DNA from: Nocardioides sp. ChNu-153
Lineage (GTDB): Bacteria; Actinomycetota; Actinomycetes; Propionibacteriales; Nocardioidaceae
Length of the DNA: 62,079 bases
Reading direction: 5' to 3'
NCBI RefSeq assembly: GCF_030466625.1
Contig: NZ_JADEVT010000018.1
Location: forward strand, 1-62,079
The notes beneath the pieces were generated by a model. It was not told the origin of the DNA. It was given only the letters and a program-made list of their open reading frames with translations, and made no database searches. The position numbers were made by a program, and so were the translations under genes. Positions 16,120 to 26,712 of this stretch are shown piece by piece; the stretch's first letter is position 1, and every line of letters starts with the position of its first letter.

Positions 16120-17202
16120 CTAGGAACCCACCGACCCGGGCGACGAACCGGTTTCACCTGCGGGCCACGTGACCACGACCCGGGCGCCCCCGCCGGGGGC
16201 CTCCCGGATCTCGACGGTGCCGCCGTGCGCGCCCACGAGGCCGCCGACGAGGTACATCCCGAGCCCCGAGCCGCCCGCCGCGCCGTACTGCCAGAACTTG
16301 GTGAACACCCGGCGCCGGATCTCCTCGGGGATCCCCCGGCCCTCGTCGTCGACGACCATCCGCACCGGCCCGTCCGGGTCCGTCGCCAGGCCCACCCGCA
16401 CGGTGCCCTCGCCGTGGCGCACCGCGTTCTCGACCAGGTTGGTCAGCACCTGCACGAACTTGTCGGGATCGGCCTGGACGAGCGGCAGGTCGTCGGCCAC
16501 GTCGAGCTCGACGACGCGGGACGTTCCCGCCCGGATCGAGTCGACGACGCGCGCCGCGAGCACGCCGGCGTCGCTGGGGCGCGGGTAGAGCGCGAGCCGG
16601 CCCGTGTCGATGCGGGCGACGTCGAGCAGCTCGGTGATGAGCCGGCTGAGCCGGTCGGCGTCGCTGTTGACCGTGGTGAGCATGAGCCGCTTCTGCTCGT
16701 CGCTCAGCACGTCCCAGCGGTTGAGCATGGCCTGCACGAAGCCCTTGACCCCCGTCAGCGGCGAGCGCAGCTCGTGGGCCAGGGTGGCGACGAGGTCGGA
16801 GCGCTCCCGGTCGAGCCGCTCGCGGCCCCGCCCCGAGCGCAGGGTCACCGCGACCCGGTCCACCGCGCCGTCGGCGCCGCGCCGGATGCGGGCCGCGGTC
16901 AGCACCTCCTGGCCGTTGGGCAGCAGCCACGACTGCTCGGGCACGCCGACGCGGGTGCGCAGCCCGCCGTACGGGTCGTTCGTGGCGCACCAGCCGCAGC
17001 CGTCGGTGTCCTGCAGGCGCAGCACGTCGTCGAGGCTGCGACCGACGAGGTCGGTCGCCGGCGCGCCGAGCCACCGTGCCGCGACGTCGTTGACGAGGGT
17101 GGTGGTGCCCGAGCCGTCCGCCACCACCACACCGTCGGGGAGCCCGTCGAGCGGGCCGTCGGGCTGGCCGTCGGGCTGGCCGTCGGGAGGGGTCGGCACC
17201 AT
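16120..17202 (-). CDS. PAS-domain sensor histidine kinase (orphan)
   Basis: 360 residues, no membrane segments, so probably a cytosolic sensor. Order: DGQP repeats (7-22), PAS domain (about 20-125) with a CGWC dicysteine at 69-72 that could bind metal or sense redox, HisKA with His143 in TLAHELRSPLTG, then HATPase (N box NLVENAVRHG, G1 DDEGRGIP, G2 SGLGMYL). No response regulator lies nearby. It sits between pheS and the rRNA methyltransferase gene with its own short spacers. The ligand is unknown; the start could be ATG 17202 or the next GTG. Confidence 0.87.
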   Translation of the reverse strand: MVPTPPDGQPDGQPDGPLDGLPDGVVVADGSGTTTLVNDVAARWLGAPATDLVGRSLDDVLRLQDTDGCGWCATNDPYGGLRTRVGVPEQSWLLPNGQEVLTAARIRRGADGAVDRVAVTLRSGRGRERLDRERSDLVATLAHELRSPLTGVKGFVQAMLNRWDVLSDEQKRLMLTTVNSDADRLSRLITELLDVARIDTGRLALYPRPSDAGVLAARVVDSIRAGTSRVVELDVADDLPLVQADPDKFVQVLTNLVENAVRHGEGTVRVGLATDPDGPVRMVVDDEGRGIPEEIRRRVFTKFWQYGAAGGSGLGMYLVGGLVGAHGGTVEIREAPGGGARVVVTWPAGETGSSPGSVGS

Positions 17203-17211
17203 CCCGCGATG

Positions 17212-18042
17212 CTACGGCGCGGGGGTGTCCCGCGGCACCGACCGCTGGGCCCGCGCGCTGGCGTAGAGGCACAGCGCGGCGGCGGTCGCCAGGTTCAGGC
17301 TCTCCGCGCGGCCGTGGATCGGGATGCGCACCACGTGGTCGGCGGCCGCGGCGAGCGCGGCGGGCAGGCCCCGGGCCTCGTTGCCGAGCAGCCAGGCGGT
17401 CGGACCGTCGAGGAGACCGGCGGCCTCCGCCTCGAACAGGTCGACGTCGCCCGCTCCGTCCGCGGCGAGCACCTGCACGCCGGCGGCGCGCACGGCGGCC
17501 ACGCCCGCAGCCGCGTCGGGCACCTGGGCGAGCGGCAGGTGGAAGACGCTGCCCACGCTGGCGCGGACCGTCTTGGCGTTGTGCGGGTCGACCGCGTCGC
17601 CGAGGAGGACCACCCCGTCGGCGCCGGCGGCGTCGGCGCAGCGCACGACCGTGCCGGCGTTGCCGGGGTCGCGCACGTCGGCACACAGGGCCAGCAGCCG
17701 TGGCGCGGGCGTCAGCACGTCGGCGAGCGGCACGTCGAGCAGGTCGCAGGTGGCGACGATGCCCGCCGGCGTGACGGCGTCGCTGAGACCCGCGAGCGCG
17801 CGCTCCTCGACGAGCCGCACGGGCGTGGTCGGGGGTACGGCGGCCAGCAGGTCGGCGTACCGCTCGGCGGCCGCGGGGGTCACGAAGACCTCGCGCACGC
17901 GGCCGGGGACCTCGAGCGCGCCCTCGACGGCCTTCGGGCCGTCCACGAGGAACAGCCGCCGCTCGGTGCGTACCGAGCGGCGGCTGAGCTTGCGCGCTTC
18001 CTTGACCCGGGGGTTGCCGGGCGCGAGCGGGCTGGCGGTCAG
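17212..18042 (-). CDS. SpoU/TrmH-family RNA 2'-O-methyltransferase
   Basis: 276 residues. SPOUT knot motifs are all present: [20 protein letters not shown] (motif 1), [11 protein letters not shown] (motif 2) and [18 protein letters not shown] (motif 3, SAM pocket). The N-terminal substrate-binding domain begins with basic [16 protein letters not shown]. Related to 23S rRNA Gm methylases (TsnR/RlmB-like); the exact nucleotide target cannot be read. The only reasonable start is CTG 18042, overlapping the rplT stop (CTGA) with GAAGG upstream. No ATG, GTG or TTG occurs nearby without cutting conserved residues. Confidence 0.88.
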   Translation of the reverse strand: MTASPLAPGNPRVKEARKLSRRSVRTERRLFLVDGPKAVEGALEVPGRVREVFVTPAAAERYADLLAAVPPTTPVRLVEERALAGLSDAVTPAGIVATCDLLDVPLADVLTPAPRLLALCADVRDPGNAGTVVRCADAAGADGVVLLGDAVDPHNAKTVRASVGSVFHLPLAQVPDAAAGVAAVRAAGVQVLAADGAGDVDLFEAEAAGLLDGPTAWLLGNEARGLPAALAAAADHVVRIPIHGRAESLNLATAAALCLYASARAQRSVPRDTPAP

Positions 18043-18425
18043 GCCGAGACCTTCGCGGCGTTGACGTCGTCGGGGAGAGCGGCCTTGGCCGTCTCCACGA
18101 GCGCGGTGAACGCGGCCGGGTCGTTGACGGCCAGCTCGGCGAGGATCTTGCGGTCGACCTCGACGCCCGCCAGGTTCAGGCCCTGGATGAAGCGGTTGTA
18201 GGTCATGCCCTGCGCACGCGCGGCGGCGTTGATGCGCTGGATCCACAGGCGACGGAAGTTGCCCTTGTTCTTGCGCCGGTCGTTGTAGCTGTAGACCAGC
18301 GAGTGGGTGACCTGCTCCTTCGCCTTGCGGTACAGGCGCGAGCGCTGGCCGCGGTAGCCGCTGGCGCGCTCGAGGGTCGTCCGGCGCTTCTTCTGGGCGT
18401 TCACTGCCCGCTTGACGCGTGCCAC
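18039..18425 (-). CDS. rplT: 50S ribosomal protein L20
   Basis: 128 residues, starting [20 protein letters not shown], the L20 family signature, with the [20 protein letters not shown] block that threads 23S rRNA. GTG start at 18425. Third gene of infC-rpmI-rplT, and its stop overlaps the methyltransferase start. In low-GC bacteria L20 autoregulates this operon; I see no L20-mimicking pseudoknot here. Confidence 0.97.
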   Translation of the reverse strand: MARVKRAVNAQKKRRTTLERASGYRGQRSRLYRKAKEQVTHSLVYSYNDRRKNKGNFRRLWIQRINAAARAQGMTYNRFIQGLNLAGVEVDRKILAELAVNDPAAFTALVETAKAALPDDVNAAKVSA

Positions 18426-18490
18426 GTTGTTGCTCCTCGTTCAGATCGGGTGCGGGGCGGGCCTGGCCCGCCGCCACGGGGTGGGGAAGG

Positions 18491-18685
18491 TCAGAGACCC
18501 AGCATCTTCTTGGCGCGGGGGACGTCGGCCTTGGCGACCTCGACCGTGCCCGTCATGCGCCGCGTGACCTTCGAGGGCTTCTTCTCGAGGTTGTGGCGCT
18601 TGCCGGCCTTCTCCCGCAGGATCTTGCCGCTGCCGGTCACCCGGAAGCGCTTGCCCGCACCGGAGTGGCTCTTGTTCTTCGGCAT
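18491..18685 (-). CDS. rpmI: 50S ribosomal protein L35
   Basis: 64 residues, highly basic: [20 protein letters not shown], then a helical segment [14 protein letters not shown]. Family length and sequence are typical. Located between infC and rplT, 65 bases before the rplT start. Confidence 0.97.
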   Translation of the reverse strand: MPKNKSHSGAGKRFRVTGSGKILREKAGKRHNLEKKPSKVTRRMTGTVEVAKADVPRAKKMLGL

Positions 18686-18779
18686 GTCGATTCACTCTCT
18701 TCTCGTGTCGACCACCGGGGGGTGGCCGACGGCGTACGTCGTCGTCTCGTCGTCGCGGACCGGGTCCGGGACGCGTCGC

Positions 18780-19463
18780 TCAGGCGTCGATCTCGGGGTC
18801 GAGGTTCTCGGAGCGGCGGCGCTCCTTCTTCTGCGCCACCGGCCCGGCCGCGTGGGCGGCGTCGCGCTCGGCGCGCTCCTCCGCCACGGCCTCGGCCCGC
18901 TCCGCGGCGCGCGACGCCTTCTCGGCCTCGGCCTCGACGCGGGCATCCGCCTTCTTCTTGTGCGGACCCAGGACCATGATCATGTTGCGGCCGTCCTGCT
19001 TGGGCGACGACTCGACGAAGCCCAGCTCCTCGACGTCGTCGGCCAGGCGCTGCAGCAGCCGGAACCCGAGCTCGGGACGGTGCTGCTCGCGGCCGCGGAA
19101 CATGATCGTGATCTTGACCTTGTCCCCGGCCTTGAGGAACCGCACGACGTGACCCTTCTTGGTCTCGTAGTCGTGCGCGTCGATCTTCGGCCGGAGCTTC
19201 ATCTCCTTGATGATCACGTTCGACTGGTTCCGTCGGGCCTCGCGGGCCTTCTGGGCCGTCTCGTAGCGGAACTTGCCGTAGTCCATCAGCTTGCAGACCG
19301 GCGGGCGCGCCATGGGAGCGACCTCGACCAGGTCGAGACCGGCTTCCTGCGCGAGTCGGAGGGCGTCGCCCGTGGGGACGATGCCGACGGTCTCGCCGTT
19401 GGGACCGACAAGTCGGACCTCGGAGACCCGGATCCGATCGTTGATGCGCAGCTCGGTGCTGAT
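18780..19463 (-). CDS. infC: translation initiation factor IF-3 (ATC start)
   Basis: Binds 30S and enforces start-codon fidelity. 227 residues: N domain from [20 protein letters not shown], linker, C domain with [16 protein letters not shown] and [12 protein letters not shown], plus an extended acidic/basic tail ([14 protein letters not shown]...) of about 50 residues common in actinobacteria. No ATG, GTG or TTG fits. The perfect AGGAGG stands four bases before ATC at 19463, in frame with the conserved N terminus. IF-3 rejects such codons, so this supports autoregulation as in E. coli AUU infC. Preceded by an attenuator-like leader. Confidence 0.95.
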   Translation of the reverse strand: MSTELRINDRIRVSEVRLVGPNGETVGIVPTGDALRLAQEAGLDLVEVAPMARPPVCKLMDYGKFRYETAQKAREARRNQSNVIIKEMKLRPKIDAHDYETKKGHVVRFLKAGDKVKITIMFRGREQHRPELGFRLLQRLADDVEELGFVESSPKQDGRNMIMVLGPHKKKADARVEAEAEKASRAAERAEAVAEERAERDAAHAAGPVAQKKERRRSENLDPEIDA

Positions 19464-19799
19464 GTGTCCTCCTGGTTGGCACGGCGGACGGGTTCCTCGT
19501 CGCACCCCGGCGGCCCTGGACGGGCCCCGGGAAGCAGAAAAGGCTCCCGCTGACGAACAAGCGGAAGCCAGTCGCGACGACGTCGCCGCACGACGCACCA
19601 CGGGTTCCATCCCGGGCGACGCCCTGCGTGGGCCACCACGCCGAGGCGGGGAGCCCGACCGGACCCGACGACCTGGTGGGCGCTGGGCCCGATCGGTCGG
19701 TGCGGGTGGGAGACGGGTGCTGCTGGTCTCCGCTTGGAGATCGGCGGCGGCCTGCGGACGCAGGTCACCACTGATCGGTCAACGAGGGAGACTAGCGGA
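19464..19799 (-). promoter_or_regulatory. infC leader with attenuator-like hairpin
   Basis: 336 bases without a gene. On the minus strand a hairpin with arms CTTCCGCT (19560-19567) and AGCGGGAG (19544-19551), loop of eight, is followed by CCTTTTCTG (19535-19543), an intrinsic-terminator layout about 75 bases before the infC start. A TTGACC (19777-19782) near the far end could be a -35, but no clear -10 follows it. Several further GC hairpins could compete. The hairpin is seen; its role in attenuation is inference. Confidence 0.6.
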
Positions 19800-20348
19800 C
19801 TATTCCGCGGGCGCGCCAATCCAGGCGTAGCCGTCGGCGACCCGACCGAGCCGCCAGCCCCGGGCCGCGGCCTCGAGGTCCTCGCCCGCGACCACGAACC
19901 GGGACGGCCCGGCGATGTCGACGACGAGGGCGGCCGCGCCGTCCTGGATCGCCGAGCGCGCCGCCAGCTCGGTGGCGACGGGGACCGGGCGCGCGTCGGC
20001 ACGCCAGCGCGCGAGGCTGTCGTGCCCCGTGAAGGCCAGCAGGGCCTGGCGCCCGTCGCGTCCGGTCACGAGCACCGTGGCCATGTCGCTGCTCTTGTCG
20101 TGCGCGAGGCCGGCGTCGTCGATCTCGACCTCGCCGAGGATCGCGACGACCGGCACCAGCAGCCGGGCCTCGAGCAGCGCCGCCAGCGCCGCGCCGTGGT
20201 CGGCGCGGCCCGCGTCGTACGCCGCGAGGACGGCGCGCAGCGCGGGGTCGGCGGCACCGGAGTCGTCGGCGAACCCCGGGTCGGGGATCGTGCGCCCGAC
20301 GAACCGGTCCTGGGGCTCCGGGGCTCCCGGCGCGCGCTGCTCGTCCAC
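19800..20348 (-). CDS. SseB-family protein
   Basis: 182 residues, GTG start. Matches the SseB N-terminal domain family: a helical DPALRAVLAAYDAGRADHGAALAALLEARLLVPVVA followed by a beta-rich part (ATVLVTGRDGRQALLAFTGHDSLARW) that is characteristic. Function is unknown; in Salmonella the SseB name covers several unrelated proteins. Conserved next to infC in actinobacteria. Upstream Arg/Gly-rich frame extension is not conserved and I discard it. Divergent from the plus-strand gene at 20448. Confidence 0.85.
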   Translation of the reverse strand: MDEQRAPGAPEPQDRFVGRTIPDPGFADDSGAADPALRAVLAAYDAGRADHGAALAALLEARLLVPVVAILGEVEIDDAGLAHDKSSDMATVLVTGRDGRQALLAFTGHDSLARWRADARPVPVATELAARSAIQDGAAALVVDIAGPSRFVVAGEDLEAAARGWRLGRVADGYAWIGAPAE

Positions 20349-20447
20349 CCGCCCATCATCGCAGCCGCACCGGCACCCACGACCGGCAGCCGCGACCCGC
20401 AGCCGCGACCGGCAGCCGGGGGCGCCGTCGGTGGCTAGGGTGGCCGG

Positions 20448-20948
20448 GTGGACTCGACCTGGCTCGCCCTGGCCGCCGTGCTGACCGCGCTCGGCGCGGC
20501 GTGGACCGTCTACGCGTGGCGCGCCCGGGGCGTCGCCTCCGCGGTGCGCGGGGCGGGCCTCACGCTCCTCGCCCCCGCCGCGTACCTCACGGGCACCCTC
20601 GAGCTCGCGGGCGACGTCGCCGTCGAGGTCGGCGACTGGGCGAGCGGCCTCGTCTTCTCCCCCGTCGTGTGGACGGGGGTCGCGCTGGCCGGCGCCGGTG
20701 CCCTGCTCATCGTGCTGGGCGGCGTGCTCGCCGCCCGCGGCCTGGGCACCACGCCCCGGCCCCGCGCGGTCCCCGCCGGCGACGGGACACGCGCCGTCCC
20801 CCCGACGCAGGCCCGCGGTGCAGGTCGCGGGGCCGGCCGCACCGAGCCTCCCGCCCGCGGGGCCGGGCGTCCGCCCGCCGGGGCCGCACCGGTGGACGAC
20901 GAGCTCGCCGACATCGAGGCGCTCCTGCGCCGCCGCGGGATCCAGTGA
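20448..20948 (+). CDS. small membrane protein with conserved C-terminal helix
   Basis: 166 residues. Three hydrophobic stretches: about 5-24, 35-55 and 66-92, then a Pro/Arg/Gly-rich cytosolic linker and an acidic end DDELADIEALLRRRGIQ. No enzymatic motif. The GTG lies seven bases after a -10-like TAGGGT (20436-20441) with no ribosome site, suggesting a leaderless mRNA. The last four bases overlap the next start (GTGA), so it is probably cotranscribed with the racemase-fold gene. Function unknown. Confidence 0.8.
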   Translation: MDSTWLALAAVLTALGAAWTVYAWRARGVASAVRGAGLTLLAPAAYLTGTLELAGDVAVEVGDWASGLVFSPVVWTGVALAGAGALLIVLGGVLAARGLGTTPRPRAVPAGDGTRAVPPTQARGAGRGAGRTEPPARGAGRPPAGAAPVDDELADIEALLRRRGIQ

Positions 20949-22186
20949 CCCCCCGCCCGGACGTCGTCGCCGGGCTCGCCGAGCGGCACCGGCTCGGCGA
21001 CCGCCTGGGCGCCGCGCTGGCCGGTCTGCCGGCACCGGCCGCCACGCCCGCCGCCGTCGTCGACCTCGACGCGTTCGACGCCAACGCCGCCGACCTCGTG
21101 CGCCGCGCGGGCGGCACCCCCCTGCGGGTGGCGTCGAAGTCGCTGCGCGTGCCCGAGCTGCTGCGGCGCGCGCTGGCCACCGACGGCTTCGCGGGCGTGC
21201 TCGGCTACACCCTGGCCGAGGCGCTGTGGCTGCACGAGCAGGGCATCAGCGACGACGTCGTGGTCGGCTACCCCACCGTCGACCGCGCCGCCCTGACCCG
21301 GCTCACGTCCTCGCCGTCCGCGGCGGGCGCCGTCACGCTCATGGTGGACGACGTCGCTCACCTCGACGCGGTCGACGGCGTGCGCGCGTCCCGGGCCGTG
21401 CCCGTGCGGGTCGCGCTCGACGTCGACGCGGGGTTCCACGGTCCGGGCGGCACGCACGTCGGGCCGAAGCGCTCCCCCCTGCGCAGCGTCGCCGACGCGG
21501 TCGCGTTGGCCCGCGCCGTGGTGGAGCGGCCGGGCTTCGTGCTGGTCGGGGTCATGACGTACGAGGGCCAGGTCGCGGGCGTCGCCGACGACGTGCCGGG
21601 GCGCGGGCCGCGGATGGCGGTCGTGCGGCAGCTCAAGCGCGCGTCTCTACGCCAGCTGCGCGAGCGGCGCGCCGAGCTCGTGGCGGCCCTCGCCGACCTC
21701 GGCCCGATCGAGTTCCTCAACGCCGGGGGGTCCGGCTCCGTGGCGGAGACGGCCGCCGACCCGTCGGTCACCGAGGTCGCGGCGGGCTCCGGGCTGCTGG
21801 TGCCCGGGCTCTTCGACCACTACCGCTCCTTCGCGCCCCGGCCGGCGGCCTTCTACGCCGTCCCCGTCACGCGCCGTCCCGGGCCGGGCGTCGCGACCGT
21901 CCACGGCGGCGGGTACGCCGCGTCGGGCGCCGCCGGGCCCGACCGCCTCCCCCTCCCCTGGGCGCCGCCCGGGCTCGAGCTCACCGGGCTCGAGGGTGCC
22001 GGGGAGGTGCAGACCCCGCTGGTCGGACCCGGCGCGGACGCGCTCGCGGTGGGTGACCTGGTGTGGTTCCGCCACGCCAAGTCGGGCGAGCCGTTCGAGC
22101 ACACCGACGTCGTGCACCTGGTCCGCGGCCGCGCCGTCGAGCGGACCGTGCCGACGTACCGGGGCGCGGGCCTCGCCCTCGGCTGA
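20945..22186 (+). CDS. alanine-racemase-fold amino acid deaminase/aldolase
   Basis: 413 residues. N-terminal PLP TIM barrel of the alanine racemase type: PAAVVDLDAFDANAADLVRR, then PLRVASKSLRVPELL with the PLP Lys. The C-terminal D-serine-dehydratase-like beta domain includes HGGGYA and SGEPFEHTDVVHLVRG, whose His residues would hold Zn. Related enzymes act on D-threonine or D-serine (aldolase or dehydratase); the true substrate cannot be read. GTG start overlaps the upstream gene; the frame also stays open upstream in a non-conserved Arg-rich reading. Confidence 0.87.
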   Translation: MTPRPDVVAGLAERHRLGDRLGAALAGLPAPAATPAAVVDLDAFDANAADLVRRAGGTPLRVASKSLRVPELLRRALATDGFAGVLGYTLAEALWLHEQGISDDVVVGYPTVDRAALTRLTSSPSAAGAVTLMVDDVAHLDAVDGVRASRAVPVRVALDVDAGFHGPGGTHVGPKRSPLRSVADAVALARAVVERPGFVLVGVMTYEGQVAGVADDVPGRGPRMAVVRQLKRASLRQLRERRAELVAALADLGPIEFLNAGGSGSVAETAADPSVTEVAAGSGLLVPGLFDHYRSFAPRPAAFYAVPVTRRPGPGVATVHGGGYAASGAAGPDRLPLPWAPPGLELTGLEGAGEVQTPLVGPGADALAVGDLVWFRHAKSGEPFEHTDVVHLVRGRAVERTVPTYRGAGLALG

Positions 22187-22187
22187 G

Positions 22188-22823
22188 GTGGACGCCCCGA
22201 CCCCCGCGGCGCCCGCCGCGCACGGCCCCCTGCCCGGGGCCACCCTCGACGCCGTCCTCGGCCACCTGCTCGCCGCCCCGGCGCGGTGCGGCGCGGCCCG
22301 CCTGCTCTGCGTCGACGGCCCGGCCGGGTCGGGCAAGACCACGGCGGCCGGCGCGCTGGCGACCGCCCTCACCGCCGACGACCGGGTGGGCGGGGCCGTC
22401 ACCGTGCTCCACATGGACGACCACTACGAGGGGTGGGACGGGCTGGACGCCGCGCCCGGCCGACTCGCGCGCGACGTCGTGGGCCCGCTGGCCGCCGGCG
22501 GGGTCGGCACCTACCGCCGCTACGACTGGTACGCCGGTGCCTTCGCCGAGACCCGCCGGCTCGGCCCCGTGGGCCCCGGGGACGTCGTGGTGCTCGAGGG
22601 CGTCGGGGCGGGCGCGGGGGTGCTGGCGCCGTACCGGAGCCTGCTGGTGTGGGTGGAGGCCCCGCCGGCGCTGCGGCTGCGCCGCGGGCTGGAGCGCGAC
22701 GGCGCCGCGGTGGAGGAGCACTGGCACGGGTGGGGCCGCGCCGAGCAGGCGCACTTCAGCGCGCAGGGCACGCGCGCCGCCGCCGACCTGCGCCTCGACG
22801 CGCTCGGCCGGCTCGACGGTTGA
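22188..22823 (+). CDS. uridine-kinase-like P-loop kinase
   Basis: 211 residues, GTG start one base after the racemase-fold stop. Walker A in CVDGPAGSGKTTAAG, then HMDDHYEGWDGL, the DD motif of uridine/pantothenate-type kinases that sits at the substrate, followed by TYRRYDWYAGAFAE, VVLEGVGAG and a lid-like RRGLERDG. Substrate unknown; a nucleoside or small-metabolite kinase. End converges with the minus-strand gene at 22830, seven bases apart, with no hairpin between. Confidence 0.85.
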   Translation: MDAPTPAAPAAHGPLPGATLDAVLGHLLAAPARCGAARLLCVDGPAGSGKTTAAGALATALTADDRVGGAVTVLHMDDHYEGWDGLDAAPGRLARDVVGPLAAGGVGTYRRYDWYAGAFAETRRLGPVGPGDVVVLEGVGAGAGVLAPYRSLLVWVEAPPALRLRRGLERDGAAVEEHWHGWGRAEQAHFSAQGTRAAADLRLDALGRLDG

Positions 22824-22829
22824 CGGGGC

Positions 22830-23114
22830 TCAGACCTGCTCGAGCGCGATGGTGCGGGTCTCCCGCGCGCCGGCCTCGGTGTGCCACGTCAGCACGACGT
22901 GCGGGTCGCAGTCGTCGGTCGAGCAGCTGAAGATGCCCTCGAGCGACCGGCCCGGCGGCACCACGGGGCGGTAGGAGCTGCCGAACGAGATGCGCTGCAC
23001 GCCCTCGCCCGGCGCCAGGTCGACCTCCAGCGCCACGGCGTCGCAGCGCCGCGCCACCACGCGCCACGACCGGCCCCCGGTGCGGAGCTCCACGTCCCAT
23101 CCCCCGATGTCCAC
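22830..23114 (-). CDS. hypothetical protein
   Basis: 94 residues from GTG 23114, MDIGGWDVELRTGGRSWRVV. Beta-rich by composition, with a CSTDDCDPH segment that could bind a metal. No family recognised. Real-gene signs: a composition less Arg/Pro-rich than shadow frames, and neat convergence with the upstream kinase. The start is uncertain; the frame is open to 23612 but that part overlaps the PH-domain gene. Confidence 0.55.
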   Translation of the reverse strand: MDIGGWDVELRTGGRSWRVVARRCDAVALEVDLAPGEGVQRISFGSSYRPVVPPGRSLEGIFSCSTDDCDPHVVLTWHTEAGARETRTIALEQV

Positions 23115-23203
23115 GACGACGAGTCCACCACGGCTGGGGCCCCGCCGACAGGGATACGCCGGTACGGATGTGCCGGCGGGTGCATCGGGGGTGCGTCGCC
23201 CTC

Positions 23204-23662
23204 CTAGGAGGCGTCGACGAGGGCGCGCAGCTCGCGCACGGCGGCCTGGGCGCGCCCGCCGTCGGACGACTGGATGCCGAGCGTCGGGCGGGAGGTCCCG
23301 TCGGAGAGGTCGAGCGTGGCCCACGGGGCGCCGACCGGCATGCGCACGGCCACCACCTGCGCCCAGCCGTACTCGTAGCGCCGGTAGCCGTTCACGACGA
23401 CGAGGCCGTCCTCGCGCGCCGTCACGCGGCACCGCAGCAGGCCCCACCACACGGCGGCGGCCAGGCCGGTGAGGACGACCATCAGGACGCGCTCGAAGAT
23501 CCCGAACCGGTCGCGGATCTCGGGGTCGAGCAGGAACCACGCCGCTACCGCCGCGGCCGCGACCGTGCCGCCGGCGACGAAGCCCGCGAGCCGCGTGCCC
23601 AGCGGGCGCCACGTGCGGGGCAGGGCCGGGCGGGCGGGCGCGCCGTCAGAGCCGGCAGGCAT
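23204..23662 (-). CDS. PH-domain (bPH-type) membrane protein
   Basis: 152 residues. Two membrane segments: about 26-47 and 57-76, then a beta-rich PH-like domain beginning CRVTAREDGLVVVNGYRRYEYGWAQVVAVRMP, as in the small actinobacterial PH proteins next to hisG. Function unknown. ATG 23662 lies inside the 3' end of hisG (17-base overlap), so it is likely expressed with hisEG. Confidence 0.8.
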   Translation of the reverse strand: MPAGSDGAPARPALPRTWRPLGTRLAGFVAGGTVAAAAVAAWFLLDPEIRDRFGIFERVLMVVLTGLAAAVWWGLLRCRVTAREDGLVVVNGYRRYEYGWAQVVAVRMPVGAPWATLDLSDGTSRPTLGIQSSDGGRAQAAVRELRALVDAS

Positions 23663-24515
23663 GGATCTCCGTCGTCAGGATGCCGCGGGCGCCGGTGTCG
23701 TAGAGGTCGTCCATGAGGCGCTGCGCGCCGGCGCGGGGCACCATGACGCGCACGGCCACCCACCCGTCGCGGCGCAGCGGCGAGATGGTCGGCGACTCGA
23801 TGCCCGGGGCCAGCGCGACGGCGGCCGCCACGTGCTCCTCGGCGATGTCGTAGTCCATCATCACGTAGCTGCGGGCCACGAGGACGCCCTCGATGCGGCG
23901 CTTGAAGATGGTCAGCCCGGCCGGGGGCGTGGCGCCGGCGCGGGTGATGAGGACCGCCTCCGACTCCAGCACCACGTCGCCGAAGGTCTCGAGACCCGCC
24001 TGGCGCAGGGTGGAGCCGGTCTCGACGACGTCGGCGATCACGTCGGCCACCCCGAGCTGGATGCTGGTCTCGACCGCGCCGTCGAGGCGGGTCACCGTCG
24101 CCTCGATGCCGCGCTCGGCGAGGTAGGCCTCGACCACTCCGACGTACGACGTGGCGATGCGCAGCCCCTGCAGGTCCGCGACGTCGGAGTAGCGGCCGGC
24201 GGGGCCGGCGAAGAAGAACCGCGAGCGGCCGAAGCCGAGCGGCAGCGCCTCCTCGGCCTGGGCGCCGGAGTCGCGCAGCAGGTCGCGGCCCGTGATGCCG
24301 ATGTCGAGGGTGCCGTCGGCGACGTAGAGCGCGATGTCGCGCGGACGCAGGTAGAAGAACTCGACGCCGTTCTCGGTGTCGATCAGCGTCAGCCGCTTCG
24401 AGTCCGTGCGCTGCTGGTAGCCGGACTCGGTGAGGATGCCGGCCGCCGCGGTCGACAGCGCGCCCTTGTTGGGCACGGCGACGCGCAGCAGGTCGGGGGT
24501 GGTGGTGCTGGTCAA
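23646..24515 (-). CDS. hisG: ATP phosphoribosyltransferase (long form)
   Basis: First step of histidine synthesis: ATP and PRPP to phosphoribosyl-ATP. 289 residues, so the long hexameric form with a C-terminal ACT-like regulatory domain (GWVAVRVMVPRAGAQRLMDDL...). PRPP-binding block DVIADVVETGSTLRQAGLE. TTG start at 24515 with AAGGA eight bases upstream. hisE precedes it by 42 bases; the remaining his genes are elsewhere. Feedback inhibition by histidine is expected from the long form. Confidence 0.95.
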   Translation of the reverse strand: MTSTTTPDLLRVAVPNKGALSTAAAGILTESGYQQRTDSKRLTLIDTENGVEFFYLRPRDIALYVADGTLDIGITGRDLLRDSGAQAEEALPLGFGRSRFFFAGPAGRYSDVADLQGLRIATSYVGVVEAYLAERGIEATVTRLDGAVETSIQLGVADVIADVVETGSTLRQAGLETFGDVVLESEAVLITRAGATPPAGLTIFKRRIEGVLVARSYVMMDYDIAEEHVAAAVALAPGIESPTISPLRRDGWVAVRVMVPRAGAQRLMDDLYDTGARGILTTEIHACRL

Positions 24516-24557
24516 CTCAGTCGTCCTTCGAGGGTGAGCGGGAGGGGGCCGGGGCGC

Positions 24558-24821
24558 TCACAGATGGGAGTAGACGTCGTCGAGCGTGACGCCGCTCGCC
24601 AGCAGCATGACCTGCGCGTGGTACAGCAGCTGGCTGACCTCCAGCGCGACCTGCTCCTTCGACTCGAACCGCGCGGCCATCCAGACCTCGGCCGCCTCCT
24701 CGACGAGCTTCTTGCCGATGGAGTGCACCCCGGCGTCCAGGGCGGCGACGGTGCCGGACCCGTCGGGGCGGGTGCGGGCCTTGTCCTCGAGCTCCGTCCA
24801 GAGCTCCTCGAACGTCTTCAC
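24558..24821 (-). CDS. hisE: phosphoribosyl-ATP pyrophosphatase
   Basis: Second histidine step, hydrolysing PR-ATP to PR-AMP. 87 residues, all-alpha MazG-like fold. [15 protein letters not shown] carries the conserved metal-binding Glu residues, and [21 protein letters not shown] the second set. GTG start at 24821 just after the ribH stop; no clear Shine-Dalgarno, so it may be coupled or leaderless. Monofunctional, not fused to hisI. Confidence 0.94.
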   Translation of the reverse strand: MKTFEELWTELEDKARTRPDGSGTVAALDAGVHSIGKKLVEEAAEVWMAARFESKEQVALEVSQLLYHAQVMLLASGVTLDDVYSHL

Positions 24822-24832
24822 GGGGCAGCAGC

Positions 24833-26708
<1,876 letters not shown>

Positions 26709-26712
<4 letters not shown>

